From the IMG/VR virus record IMGVR_UViG_3300020473_000007, positions 1 through 33,723 of that record: a DNA stretch of 33,723 nucleotides; one strand, given 5' to 3'. The position numbers and the translations under genes were made by a program. This stretch comes from a virus. Below, piece by piece: positions 5,086-11,571 of this stretch; position 1 is the first letter of the stretch; each line of letters starts with the position of its first letter. Below the pieces are notes generated by a model that was not told the DNA's origin, did not search any database, and worked only from the letters and a program-made list of their open reading frames with translations.

Positions 5086-5265
5086 ATGGCATTTCGTTAT
5101 CATCTTATTTTGTTTTCAGTATTCATATATTCGTCTATAGTAGTCATAGATGGTTGGCATAAAAGTGAATTTGAATTCTGGACATCACTCATATACTTTT
5201 GTACATACATCTCAGTATACGGTGTTGAATTAATAAAGTATCTATCTTCAAATGAAAGACCTTAA
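5086..5265 (+). CDS. Small two-helix membrane protein (59 residues)
   Basis: The ATG at 5086 has GGAG 8 bases upstream and gives MAFRYHLILFSVFIYSSIVV. Two hydrophobic helices are visible, at about residues 5-23 and 33-53 (FWTSLIYFCTYISVYGVELI), with a short polar turn between and a polar SSNERP end. The frame extends to a TTG at 5023, but that start lies in the terminator T-run and is unlikely. The protein is probably in the inner membrane. Early phage membrane proteins of this size often block superinfection or alter the host envelope; no specific role can be shown. Confidence 0.65.
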   Translation: MAFRYHLILFSVFIYSSIVVIDGWHKSEFEFWTSLIYFCTYISVYGVELIKYLSSNERP

Positions 5266-5514
5266 TTGGTTTTTCATTTGCGGATTTATATTTTAAAATG
5301 TGCAAACTTGATGACCTCACTATCATCAGCACTAAGCAAGGCATCAATGCACCCGTAATGCAGGACACACAAATCCTTCCTCATATATTGTCCTGCACTA
5401 TGGTTGCATAGCCCGACTAGTTGCTATAAAACTGACTAGCAATGTGCAACTATGTCAAGACTAAATAGGTTTGAATCCTATGCTTGGCAAAAGGTTTTTG
5501 GAATTTGTACCTAC

Positions 5515-5543
5515 TTGACGACTAACAAACAAAAACATTTAAA
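5515..5543 (+). promoter_or_regulatory. Candidate promoter for the early operon
   Basis: TTGACG (5515-5520), a 17-base spacer, then TTTAAA (5538-5543). Predicted transcription start near 5550 falls at the beginning of the 5547-5579 hairpin, so that hairpin would form the 5' end of the mRNA. The -10 match is partial. Confidence 0.4.
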
Positions 5544-5546
5544 CTG

Positions 5547-5579
5547 TAGCTACATCTTTAACAGAACGAGATGTAGCTA
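5547..5579 (+). promoter_or_regulatory. Leader stem-loop upstream of gene 5615
   Basis: TAGCTACATCT (5547-5557) is perfectly complementary to AGATGTAGCTA (5569-5579) with an 11-base loop. There is no T-run behind it, so it is not a terminator. It sits 23 bases before the AAAGGAG of the next gene and may protect the mRNA 5' end or space the ribosome site. Confidence 0.6.
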
Positions 5580-5614
5580 TAGCTATATTAGACTTAAAAA
5601 CAAAGGAGTATATT

Positions 5615-5947
5615 ATGTCTAAGTATTTAAAAGAAGATTCACGACAACATCATTACGAAACTATTGTGCGTGAAGAACACGTCAAAGAAATCAATCGGAT
5701 CAATACATTCCGAGAGATGTCTAATGAATATCAAGATGTCATTCAAACTAAATATGCAGATGATACAGTTTCACACGATCAATTTGGTTTAGCTATGACA
5801 TACTACAAAGAAATGGAGTTCTTAACAAAGTTATGTCTATTGCAAATAGAAAACAATATGATTTCAGATGAATATGTAGGTTATATGAAAGATATTGCTA
5901 AAGCTGTAGACAAACTAGAAAGGATTGCAAATGGCTCTACAAAGTAA
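5615..5947 (+). CDS. Hypothetical 110-residue early protein
   Basis: The family is not recognised. The start is fixed by AAAGGAGTATATTATG. The product is charged and largely helical, beginning MSKYLKEDSRQHHYETIVRE. It contains a histidine-rich start, a middle helix (YYKEMEFLTKLCLLQIENN) and the end AVDKLERIANGSTK; no transmembrane segment is predicted. It opens the main early operon, overlaps the next gene by 17 bases and would be expressed first from the candidate promoter at 5515. The function is unknown. Confidence 0.75.
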   Translation: MSKYLKEDSRQHHYETIVREEHVKEINRINTFREMSNEYQDVIQTKYADDTVSHDQFGLAMTYYKEMEFLTKLCLLQIENNMISDEYVGYMKDIAKAVDKLERIANGSTK

Positions 5948-6110
5948 AAAATTATACAGATGTAAGGTTACAACTAGTGAAACAACTTATGTTGAAGCAG
6001 ATTGTGAAGAAGATGTAAAAGAAATGGCAATTTGTGGTCAAGTTAACTCGGTAACTGACCAAGAAGTTTTTGTTTCTAACATAGAGGAGGTGAAAACTAT
6101 TGGCGATTGA
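5931..6110 (+). CDS. Hypothetical 59-residue early protein
   Basis: The family is not recognised. I place the start at ATG 5931, with AAAGGA at 5919-5924 and a spacing of about 6 bases, rather than an in-frame TTG at 5925. The product MALQSKKLYRCKVTTSETTY continues VEADCEEDVKEMAICGQVNS; the alternating β-type pattern followed by an acidic tail suggests a small β/α fold. Three cysteines are present but not in a zinc pattern. It overlaps both neighbours (17 and 11 bases). Confidence 0.7.
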   Translation: MALQSKKLYRCKVTTSETTYVEADCEEDVKEMAICGQVNSVTDQEVFVSNIEEVKTIGD

Positions 6111-6360
6111 AGCACTAGAACAACAATATGAGTGGGAGTTGAATTCTGAACTTTACACTCTACAATACCTAATTAAGTGTGAGTATGAGATGCGAACAAT
6201 ACTTAAATGCACAGGTGCTATTGAAGTGGCTTTGCATAATTGTGAAGCGAAAGAGTTATCGCAAGATAATTTGGAACGCATCACCACTTCTCTAACCATA
6301 CTTAAAGAACAAGCTAAGGGGCTAGCTGATCTACTACGAAAGGAAAAGTATGACCTTTAG
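6100..6360 (+). CDS. Hypothetical 86-residue helical early protein
   Basis: The family is not recognised. The start is TTG at 6100, chosen because a strong Shine-Dalgarno sequence GAGGAGGTG lies at 6083-6091 and no ATG fits. The product is almost entirely helical (AIEALEQQYEWELNSELYTL, LTILKEQAKGLADLLRKEKY), likely a helical bundle or coiled-coil dimer. Cysteines at residues 27, 37 and 48 do not form an obvious metal site. The non-ATG start and strong ribosome site indicate tuned translation in the early operon. Confidence 0.7.
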   Translation: MAIEALEQQYEWELNSELYTLQYLIKCEYEMRTILKCTGAIEVALHNCEAKELSQDNLERITTSLTILKEQAKGLADLLRKEKYDL

Positions 6361-6396
6361 CTTAACATTAATCTAACCATAAACAAAGGAGTAAAT

Positions 6397-7257
6397 ATGT
6401 TAGATGATATAAAAAAAGACTACGAGTTTCCAACAGAAATGGTGGAACTTGAAGCACTAAACACGACAGGCCAAATTGGTAAAGACAATTACAAAGTACC
6501 TACTGATATGGCTAGAGCGTGTGTACGTACAGATACCGGACAAGTTCTAGGTATTCACGGCAGTAAATACAAACCTATCGCACACAAAGATGTGGTTGAT
6601 AAAGTTATGCAAGGCGTTGAAAAGACGGGTATGTTTGACTACGAAACCAAGATAGAAGTCTTTGAGGCAGGTGCAAAAATGCGTGGCTCTGTTACCTTCA
6701 ACAACCTTGTAGTAGAACCACAGAAAGATGATATTATTAAGTTTCGTATCAACTTCTTCAATTCATATGACCAATCGTGGGCATTTGCAACTATATGTGA
6801 TGGCTTACGTTTGTGGTGTATGAATGGTTGCACTACACCAATGAACGCATCAACATTACGATTCAAACATACAACGAATGTAAACATTCAAAGTATTACA
6901 GATCGTGTAAAGTCTGGTCTTGATTTCTTTATGGATTCTGGTATGGACTATTCACAATGGGCACATATCAAGTTGCATCCACATTCAGTTCAAAGATTTC
7001 TTGAACAAACATTATGCAAAACATTCAAACGTTCTTCTAATTCTATACCTTACAATGTAACAAGAACAGAAACATTACTTGAAGGTTTTGATAGAGAAGC
7101 ACGATCATTAGGTAGAACTAAATGGGCATTGTACAATGCAATGACATACTGGTCAACTCATACTGATGGACAGCGTGGACACGCTATTCGTAAACGTAGA
7201 GAAGATGAAGTGTCTAAAACATTAGGTTCTGTACAATGGAAAGAACTAGTTGCATAG
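6397..7257 (+). CDS. DUF932 phage/plasmid-type protein
   Basis: This 286-residue protein belongs, by its pattern, to the DUF932 (phage/plasmid-like TIGR03299) family. It has an N-terminal segment with VRTDTGQVLGIHGSKYKPIA, a core with GAKMRGSVTF, FRINFFNSYDQSWAFATI and GLRLWCMNGCT, and a helical C-terminal half ending RRREDEVSKTLGSV. DUF932 proteins are common in phages and conjugative plasmids near replication or recombination genes, and their biochemical activity is not established. The start follows AAAGGAGTAAAT. It opens a subset of larger early genes and has a 42-base gap to the next one. Confidence 0.85.
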   Translation: MLDDIKKDYEFPTEMVELEALNTTGQIGKDNYKVPTDMARACVRTDTGQVLGIHGSKYKPIAHKDVVDKVMQGVEKTGMFDYETKIEVFEAGAKMRGSVTFNNLVVEPQKDDIIKFRINFFNSYDQSWAFATICDGLRLWCMNGCTTPMNASTLRFKHTTNVNIQSITDRVKSGLDFFMDSGMDYSQWAHIKLHPHSVQRFLEQTLCKTFKRSSNSIPYNVTRTETLLEGFDREARSLGRTKWALYNAMTYWSTHTDGQRGHAIRKRREDEVSKTLGSVQWKELVA

Positions 7258-7299
7258 TAGTATATAAATAGTATAATAAGAGTACGAAAGGAATATATT

Positions 7300-7497
7300 A
7301 TGACCGAGGGTGAAATCTTTGATGAGGTAGTTGCCCGTCTTGGTGAATCAGAATCTATACAAGAGTTTAGACATGCTGTAGAACCATTTGCAGAAACAAT
7401 AATCTCATCACCACTATTTCCAAATGCCAAAAAAAGTCGTTTCAATGATGTTACATATCATATGTGGAACGATTATTGGTCTGAAAAATATTTATAG
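7300..7497 (+). CDS. Hypothetical 65-residue protein
   Basis: The family is not recognised. The small acidic-to-neutral product begins MTEGEIFDEVVARLGESESI and ends TYHMWNDYWSEKYL. The start has AAAGGA at the usual spacing (AAAGGAATATATTATG). The C-terminal aromatic cluster suggests a folded helix end or a protein contact. A 115-base gap with two hairpins follows. Confidence 0.7.
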   Translation: MTEGEIFDEVVARLGESESIQEFRHAVEPFAETIISSPLFPNAKKSRFNDVTYHMWNDYWSEKYL

Positions 7498-7612
7498 AAT
7501 CATATGCAAGGTCTTTTTTATATATTTTGTGTGCCTTGCAATGATTAGGTTTGGGCGTACCTAGTTATGAGAAAACGCCCACCATAAATCCATTAAAACA
7601 AAGGAGTATATT
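7498..7612 (+). promoter_or_regulatory. Leader with two hairpins before gene 7613
   Basis: TGCAAGG (7505-7511) pairs with CCTTGCA (7534-7540), and TGGGCGT (7552-7558) pairs with ACGCCCA (7575-7581). The second stem ends 18 bases before AAAGGAG of the next gene. Neither has a T-run placed for termination. They may be processing or mRNA-stability stems; no good promoter boxes are seen. Confidence 0.45.
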
Positions 7613-7993
7613 ATGGATAAATATAATGTTGACTTAAAATTTGATCGCCAAACTTTAAAGTTTGGTAAGTCGCCAAACACGTGCGAGTTCATTGATTTTC
7701 ATTTAGATAACCCAAAAGTTTGGGAACTGTACCTACAGTTTGCATCTGATATGGTACATCACGGACACAAAAAATTATCAAGTGAAATGCTTATCAATCG
7801 TGTTCGTTGGGAAACAATGGTTAATACTACTGACAAACAATTCAAAATAAATAACAATCACAAACCTTATTATGCAAGACTCTTGCTCTCAACACAAAGG
7901 TTTAAGAATACAAAGTTCCTTGAAGTTAGACAAAGCTGTGCAGATGACTTATCATATTCCGAATGTGAAATATTGATGAGTCCATATGTATAG
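7613..7993 (+). CDS. Conserved phage protein of the FxxFHxxNP/KINNNxxxYYARL type, unknown function
   Basis: This 126-residue protein has the order CEFIDFHLDNPKVWELYLQF, GHKKLSSEMLINRVRWETMV, then KQFKINNNHKPYYARLLL. I recognise this pattern from a widespread small phage and mobile-element family that often sits beside nucleases and HTH replication genes, with no established activity. The start uses the same leader AAAGGAGTATATTATG as gene 5615. It overlaps the HTH gene downstream by 8 bases, so the two are probably co-translated. Confidence 0.75.
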   Translation: MDKYNVDLKFDRQTLKFGKSPNTCEFIDFHLDNPKVWELYLQFASDMVHHGHKKLSSEMLINRVRWETMVNTTDKQFKINNNHKPYYARLLLSTQRFKNTKFLEVRQSCADDLSYSECEILMSPYV

Positions 7994-8468
7994 AATTGCA
8001 GTCAAAGAATTACAAGAAAGACGGCAACACCTAGGATTATCTTCGCAAGAAGTTGCAGAAAAACTAGGTGTTTCCGATTCGTTAGTATCGCTTTGGGAAT
8101 GTGGTAAAAAGCAACCAAGCAGCACTATGTTTTTTAATTGGATAACTGTGCTTGGCTTTAACTTTATTCTCAATGTACATCAATCTCAAATCCCAAAAAC
8201 TTTTGAGCCAAGCTACGATACAAAGCGTTGGATCACAGAAGAATTTGGAGAAAGGTATAACTATGAGCAAGAACTTAAAATCTTTATCAACCATTATCGG
8301 GCAGGTGCGACAACTAAATCGGATTGGCAGTACGCTTTCCGATCTTGGTTATTGCGTTCCAAGAAATTCCAATCCAATACAACTCAAACCACCGAGGGTA
8401 CTGCAGAACGCCGTGAGCGTATTAACAATGTCTTTGCTATTAGCAATAAAACAAAACAAAGTAGATGA
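7986..8468 (+). CDS. XRE-type HTH protein with replication-initiator-like C-terminus
   Basis: This is a 160-residue protein. Residues 6-60 form an XRE/Cro-type helix-turn-helix (LQERRQHLGLSSQEVAEKLG, VSDSLVSLWECGKKQPSS). The C-terminal part at about residues 100-130 has F-NHYRAGATTKSDWQYAFRSW-L, matching the F-xY-A-G-xxxDW-xxxFRxWL pattern seen at the end of many phage replication-initiation proteins. An HTH plus this element suggests an origin-binding protein acting like lambda O, and it could also repress transcription. The last 206 bases are shared with the next gene in another frame. The HTH call is firm; the replication role is inference. Confidence 0.75.
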   Translation: MYRIAVKELQERRQHLGLSSQEVAEKLGVSDSLVSLWECGKKQPSSTMFFNWITVLGFNFILNVHQSQIPKTFEPSYDTKRWITEEFGERYNYEQELKIFINHYRAGATTKSDWQYAFRSWLLRSKKFQSNTTQTTEGTAERRERINNVFAISNKTKQSR

Positions 8469-8868
8469 GTATGTAGCTACAGAAGATGATGCCACTAAAA
8501 GTTTACATTTATTAAATGAAACATTACGACATTGTAAAAAATTAATGTTACCTGCAGATCCTAAATATATAGGCACGGCTATAGAAATGTGTGCCTCTAC
8601 ATTTGGGTGTGATGTACCTAATGAACTTGGTTTAAAAATATACAAAGACATATTAGCAAAATATCCACAATGTATTATAGAAGAATACACAATAGAATTA
8701 ATAAAGACTTACAAATACAGGAGGTTGCCTGTACCTGCAGACTTTTTAAATATCTATGAACCACCATACGAACACGGAATGTTGTTCATAGAAAATACAT
8801 ATTTAAAAACAAAAAAGTTTGCAAACATAGTACAAAAGTGCTATAAAATAGATACGAAAGGAGTATAA
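8263..8868 (+). CDS. Putative helicase-loader-like protein (201 residues)
   Basis: I start at ATG 8263 (GGAGAAAGG just upstream), giving MSKNLKSLSTIIGQVRQLNR, and reject the open extension back to 8152. The middle and C-terminal half (LKIYKDILAKYPQCIIEEYT, IELIKTYKYRRLPVPADFLN) has the shape common in phage loader or replisome-organiser proteins, where a helix pair ends in a PTPAEL/PVPADF-type motif. It overlaps the HTH gene by 206 bases in a different frame, mirroring the initiator/loader order of lambda O/P-type modules. An alternative start near 8428 would remove most of the overlap but has no ribosome site. The role is inference. Confidence 0.65.
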   Translation: MSKNLKSLSTIIGQVRQLNRIGSTLSDLGYCVPRNSNPIQLKPPRVLQNAVSVLTMSLLLAIKQNKVDEYVATEDDATKSLHLLNETLRHCKKLMLPADPKYIGTAIEMCASTFGCDVPNELGLKIYKDILAKYPQCIIEEYTIELIKTYKYRRLPVPADFLNIYEPPYEHGMLFIENTYLKTKKFANIVQKCYKIDTKGV

Positions 8869-8869
8869 T

Positions 8870-9679
8870 ATGCAACCAAAGAAAAAAGTAGAACGACCTA
8901 AAACACTTGGTGGTTCAGATGCTGTACGCATTATGGAAGGTGATTGGCACACACTCTGGAAAGAAAAGACAGGGCGTCAAGAACCTGCCAACTTGGATCG
9001 GGTGTTACCTGTACAAATCGGCATTGTTACAGAACAATTAAACAAGCAATGGTTTGTTCAGGAAACAGGACATAAACTATTACCGGCTAGTAATCAACAC
9101 GAATTCACAGATGGATTTCGCCACGCTAGTCTTGATGGAATGGTAAATGTTAGTGACAAAATATGTGTCCTAGAGTGTAAGCATACCAATGCCAACAACA
9201 CTTTAGAAAATGTTATACGAAAATATATGCCACAGCTACAACATTATATGCAAGTTGCAATGATGGATAGAGCGTACCTCTCAGTAATTTTTGGTAATAT
9301 GAGATACGAATGGTGTGAAATAACATACGATAATGATTACATAAAGATGCTTTACGAAATGGAAGATACCTTTTGGAAGCAACATATATTAAATGACAAA
9401 GAACCAGAAAATATAAAAGCAGAAAAAATAATACAAGACTATACAAATAACATAAAAGTAAACGATATGATTCGTATTGATATGGAGAAGAACAATGAGT
9501 TTGTAGCTAATGCACATACTTGGCGTGAAACGAAAATACCATACGATCAACACCGAGCAGTTGGTAAGGTATTGAAAGAACTAATACCTGCCAACTGTCG
9601 TCTTGCTGAAGGTGGTGGTATCAAAATATCACGAACAAAAGCAGGACACCTAACCATCAAAGAAAACAAAGGAGGTTAA
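8870..9679 (+). CDS. YqaJ-like viral recombinase / exonuclease
   Basis: This 269-residue protein is a PD-(D/E)XK nuclease of the YqaJ/lambda-exonuclease type, which resects double-stranded ends for annealing. Visible motifs are the opening TLGGSDAVRIM (residues 12-22), an acidic helix with GIVTEQLN (E55), the catalytic SLDG (D89) and LECKHT (E102, K104), and the following Q-xxHYMQV (residues 122-129). The start has AAAGGAGTATAAT. The annealing-protein candidate and SSB follow directly, which makes a complete exonuclease/annealase/SSB recombination set. About 70 C-terminal residues beyond the nuclease core are unassigned. Confidence 0.9.
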   Translation: MQPKKKVERPKTLGGSDAVRIMEGDWHTLWKEKTGRQEPANLDRVLPVQIGIVTEQLNKQWFVQETGHKLLPASNQHEFTDGFRHASLDGMVNVSDKICVLECKHTNANNTLENVIRKYMPQLQHYMQVAMMDRAYLSVIFGNMRYEWCEITYDNDYIKMLYEMEDTFWKQHILNDKEPENIKAEKIIQDYTNNIKVNDMIRIDMEKNNEFVANAHTWRETKIPYDQHRAVGKVLKELIPANCRLAEGGGIKISRTKAGHLTIKENKGG

Positions 9680-9680
9680 T

Positions 9681-10271
9681 ATGATGGGTAACATTGAACC
9701 AAGAGTAAAGAAAATACTACAAGAGTATGATCTTAAACCCGAACACGCACTCTGGGAACTAAAGCGTGGTGGTAAAGCAACATTAGTTATGTTGCACAAA
9801 TACTGTGAACTTGTTGGAGCTAAAGCAGGTGTTGTCATTGATGACATACTTGAAGTAGAAACAAACTCTGCACAAGGTATTGCAGTAGTTAAATGCTATG
9901 CACACAATGACAAAATGAAAGTCATTACCTACGGAGAAGCAAGTCCTAAAAATAGTAAGGTTGCTTATCCATATGCAATGGCAGAGAAACGTGCTGTAGA
10001 TAGAGCCATACTTAAACTTGTTGGATTACACGGCTTTGTATATTCAGAAGATGAGTTTGATACAACAGATCAGAAGATAGGTTCTGCAGATGATGACGCT
10101 ATTAAAACATTTCTTACTAATATTGAAGGTAGCAAAACTATTAAACAAGCTACCGGATATTATGAAATGGCAAAAGTAAACATAGCTAAAGCCAAGAAAT
10201 CTAATCCGGGATTGTATCAAATGGCTGTAGCTAAATATGAATCTAAACGAAAGGAACTACAAAGTGTATAA
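9681..10271 (+). CDS. Putative single-strand annealing protein
   Basis: The 196-residue product has a core with VLHKYCELVGAK-type helices, a β-rich middle (IAVVKCYAHNDKMKVITYGE) and the pattern ASPKNSKVAYPYAMAEKRAV, DRAILKLVGLHGFVYSEDEF. The A-EKRA-DRA-L helix resembles the KRA(A/L) helix of Rad52/ERF-type annealing proteins, and the gene sits between the YqaJ exonuclease and SSB, the classical place of an annealase. The C-terminal 60 residues are helical and basic, as expected for a partner-binding tail. The exact superfamily could not be settled by eye. Its last bases overlap the SSB start. Confidence 0.55.
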   Translation: MMGNIEPRVKKILQEYDLKPEHALWELKRGGKATLVMLHKYCELVGAKAGVVIDDILEVETNSAQGIAVVKCYAHNDKMKVITYGEASPKNSKVAYPYAMAEKRAVDRAILKLVGLHGFVYSEDEFDTTDQKIGSADDDAIKTFLTNIEGSKTIKQATGYYEMAKVNIAKAKKSNPGLYQMAVAKYESKRKELQSV

Positions 10272-10689
10272 TAAAATTACATTGATAGGTAATCTAGGTG
10301 CTGACCCTGAAATAAAACAAACAGGTGCAGGATCTAATTACGCCATCTTGTCTTTAGCTACAAACAGAGTAGTTAAAGGCGAGAAAGATACCGAATGGCA
10401 CAAAGTTGTTGTTTGGGACGATAAGATTGCTGACATACTTTCTAAATATAGTAAGAAAGGTAGTCGGGTTTTATTGGAGGGAAGATTAACATATCGGGAT
10501 TGGACAACCGAAGATGGTGAAAAACGAACCAAAGCTGAGATACACTTAGATAGGTTCAATTCAGAAATGAAACTTATGGATTCTAAATCTGATAACTCTA
10601 CACCATCTGTAACTACAGATGAAAAATCAAAACCACGAGGATTTGAAAAAGAAGGCCTTGATGATTTTGATGATGAGATTCCAATCTAA
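10264..10689 (+). CDS. ssb: Single-stranded DNA-binding protein
   Basis: This is an OB-fold SSB that coats single-stranded DNA and feeds it to replication and recombination. I start at GTG 10264 (AAAGGA at 10250-10255), giving 141 residues beginning (V)YNKITLIGNLGADPEIKQTG. Core signatures are LGADPEI, ILSLATNR, TEWHKVVVW, YSKKGSRVLLEGRLTYRDWT. An acidic tail ends DDFDDEIPI, close to the bacterial DDDIPF tip that binds partner proteins, with the last Phe replaced by Ile. The upstream frame to 10237 is not needed. It overlaps the previous gene by 8 bases and is joined TAATG to the next. Confidence 0.93.
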   Translation: MYNKITLIGNLGADPEIKQTGAGSNYAILSLATNRVVKGEKDTEWHKVVVWDDKIADILSKYSKKGSRVLLEGRLTYRDWTTEDGEKRTKAEIHLDRFNSEMKLMDSKSDNSTPSVTTDEKSKPRGFEKEGLDDFDDEIPI

Positions 10690-10898
10690 TGTTTAAAATA
10701 TTTGTTGTTACACTATGGTTAGAATATGAAGGTAGATTATATATGAAGTATGCTGTACCTTTACTAGCCAAGTGTAACGTCTTTACGTGGTGGAGTGTGC
10801 AAGAACAATTCAAAAATTCTGTAGTTAATGTAGCCGCTATGAAGTGCACACGATTTAAAGATTTTAGGTACGATAGGAGGATTTATGACCGCAAATGA
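10689..10898 (+). CDS. Hypothetical 69-residue protein after ssb
   Basis: The family is not recognised. The start ATG shares its A with the ssb stop (TAATG), a strong sign of coupled translation. The product is basic and rich in aromatic residues (MFKIFVVTLWLEYEGRLYMK, CNVFTWWSVQEQFKNS), and ends DFRYDRRIYDRK. The first ten residues are hydrophobic but too short for a membrane helix. It overlaps the LexA-like gene by 14 bases. Confidence 0.65.
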   Translation: MFKIFVVTLWLEYEGRLYMKYAVPLLAKCNVFTWWSVQEQFKNSVVNVAAMKCTRFKDFRYDRRIYDRK

Positions 10899-11139
10899 AG
10901 CACGTGTATTAAAGTTTGTAAAAGACTTTTTAAGTATGTATGGGTTTAGCCCATCTTATAAAGAGATTGCAGAACATCTAGCGTTCTCATCACCTTCACA
11001 AGCACATAAAATATGTATGCAATTAGTGAAGAAAAATAAATTAACCAAAGGTGTAGGTGCAAGAAACCTAGAAGTATTAGGCACAGATTGGTATGCACAC
11101 GCACCATCAGATACAGAGCCAAAAAATGGGAAAGTTTAG
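10885..11139 (+). CDS. LexA-type winged-helix DNA-binding protein (no peptidase)
   Basis: The 84-residue product matches the LexA N-terminal DNA-binding domain. ARVLKFVKDFLSMYGFSPSY, KEIAEHLAFSSPSQAHKICM and QLVKKNKLTKG follow the LexA order of helix, GxxPSxxEIA turn, recognition helix and wing. There is no C-terminal S24 peptidase, so it cannot self-cleave like LexA. It could bind LexA-type operators in the host or phage, or act as a simple early repressor. The start has AGGAGG at 10874-10880. It overlaps the nuclease gene by 14 bases. Confidence 0.82.
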   Translation: MTANEARVLKFVKDFLSMYGFSPSYKEIAEHLAFSSPSQAHKICMQLVKKNKLTKGVGARNLEVLGTDWYAHAPSDTEPKNGKV

Positions 11140-11452
11140 CAAGAGCAAGGGATATAGAGTAGAAGCAAAACTTGTAAAGGAGTTTGTTAAACACGGAATA
11201 AAAGCACGGCGACAACCAATGAGCGGAGCGATACCAGATTTCCCTTACGACATAGAAATAAGACAAGAACCTTGGCACAAACTAAGCGTGGAAGTAAAGG
11301 CACGAAAAGATGGAGCCGGATTTAAAACACTAGAAAGATGGAAGTCGGGTGCTGACTTGCTGTGCCTACACAAAGACCACGGCACAACAATGGTATGTTT
11401 AGACTTGCCTTTATTTATAGATATATTAAAACAAAGTAATGAACAAGATTAA
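11126..11452 (+). CDS. PD-(D/E)XK nuclease, Holliday-junction-resolvase-like
   Basis: I start at ATG 11126, giving 108 residues beginning MGKFSKSKGYRVEAKLVKEF. The layout is that of small archaeal/phage resolvases: E13 in the first helix, ARRQPMSGAIPDFPYDI with D42, then LSVEVKARKDG with E56 and K58, followed by the ERWKSGADLLCL helix. Such enzymes cut branched recombination intermediates before packaging. It follows the exonuclease/annealase/SSB set and so completes a recombination pathway. An upstream in-frame ATG at 11093 would add an unlikely histidine-rich extension lying inside the previous gene. Confidence 0.82.
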   Translation: MGKFSKSKGYRVEAKLVKEFVKHGIKARRQPMSGAIPDFPYDIEIRQEPWHKLSVEVKARKDGAGFKTLERWKSGADLLCLHKDHGTTMVCLDLPLFIDILKQSNEQD

Positions 11453-11570
11453 TGAACAAGGGCAAATAGTTGACGACAATGGTGTACCCATTAAAGATCA
11501 CAAAGGAGAAATTATAGTTGTACCCCTAGAATATAGATACAATTATCAAGAGTATCAAAAAAAAGATTAG
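11439..11570 (+). CDS. Last early-arm gene, 43-residue acidic protein
   Basis: ATG 11439 to TAG 11568-11570 gives MNKINEQGQIVDDNGVPIKD, continuing HKGEIIVVPLEYRYNYQEYQ and KKD. The alternating DNGxPI and GEIIVVPLEY pattern looks like a short β-hairpin protein. It overlaps the resolvase stop by 14 bases. Its stop is one base away from the stop of the convergent minus-strand gene. No family is recognised. Confidence 0.6.
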   Translation: MNKINEQGQIVDDNGVPIKDHKGEIIVVPLEYRYNYQEYQKKD

Positions 11571-11571
11571 T

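Larger units (their letters stand above)
5266..5614 (+). other. Structured non-coding stretch before the early operon
   Basis: No convincing gene fills these 349 bases. Hairpins seen are TGATGA/TCATCA (5309-5314, 5323-5328), TGCAGGACA/TGTCCTGCA (5359-5367, 5389-5397), TTGCTA/TAGCAA near 5421-5442, and a nested stem GTCAAG (5454-5459)/CTTGGC (5483-5488) enclosing ATAGG/CCTAT (5465-5481) with loop TTTGAAT, which looks like a tRNA acceptor/T-arm minihelix. GTCAAG and TAGGT can instead pair with CTTGAC (5514-5519) and ACCTA (5509-5513), an alternative fold. No D-arm or anticodon arm fits, so no tRNA is called. Confidence 0.55.

Noticed and set aside
5298-5411. 37-codon plus-strand ORF starting MCKLDDLTIISTKQG
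   Set aside because: No Shine-Dalgarno sequence precedes it and its bases are taken up by hairpins; kept out of the gene list, though translation cannot be excluded.
5454-5489. tRNA gene suggested by a T-arm-like loop
   Set aside because: Only a T-arm and a short acceptor-like stem fit; the loop lacks the TTC of normal T-loops, and no D-arm or anticodon arm can be drawn upstream.
8152-8262. Extended N-terminus of the loader-like gene
   Set aside because: It lies inside the HTH gene without a ribosome site, whereas ATG 8263 has a good one.
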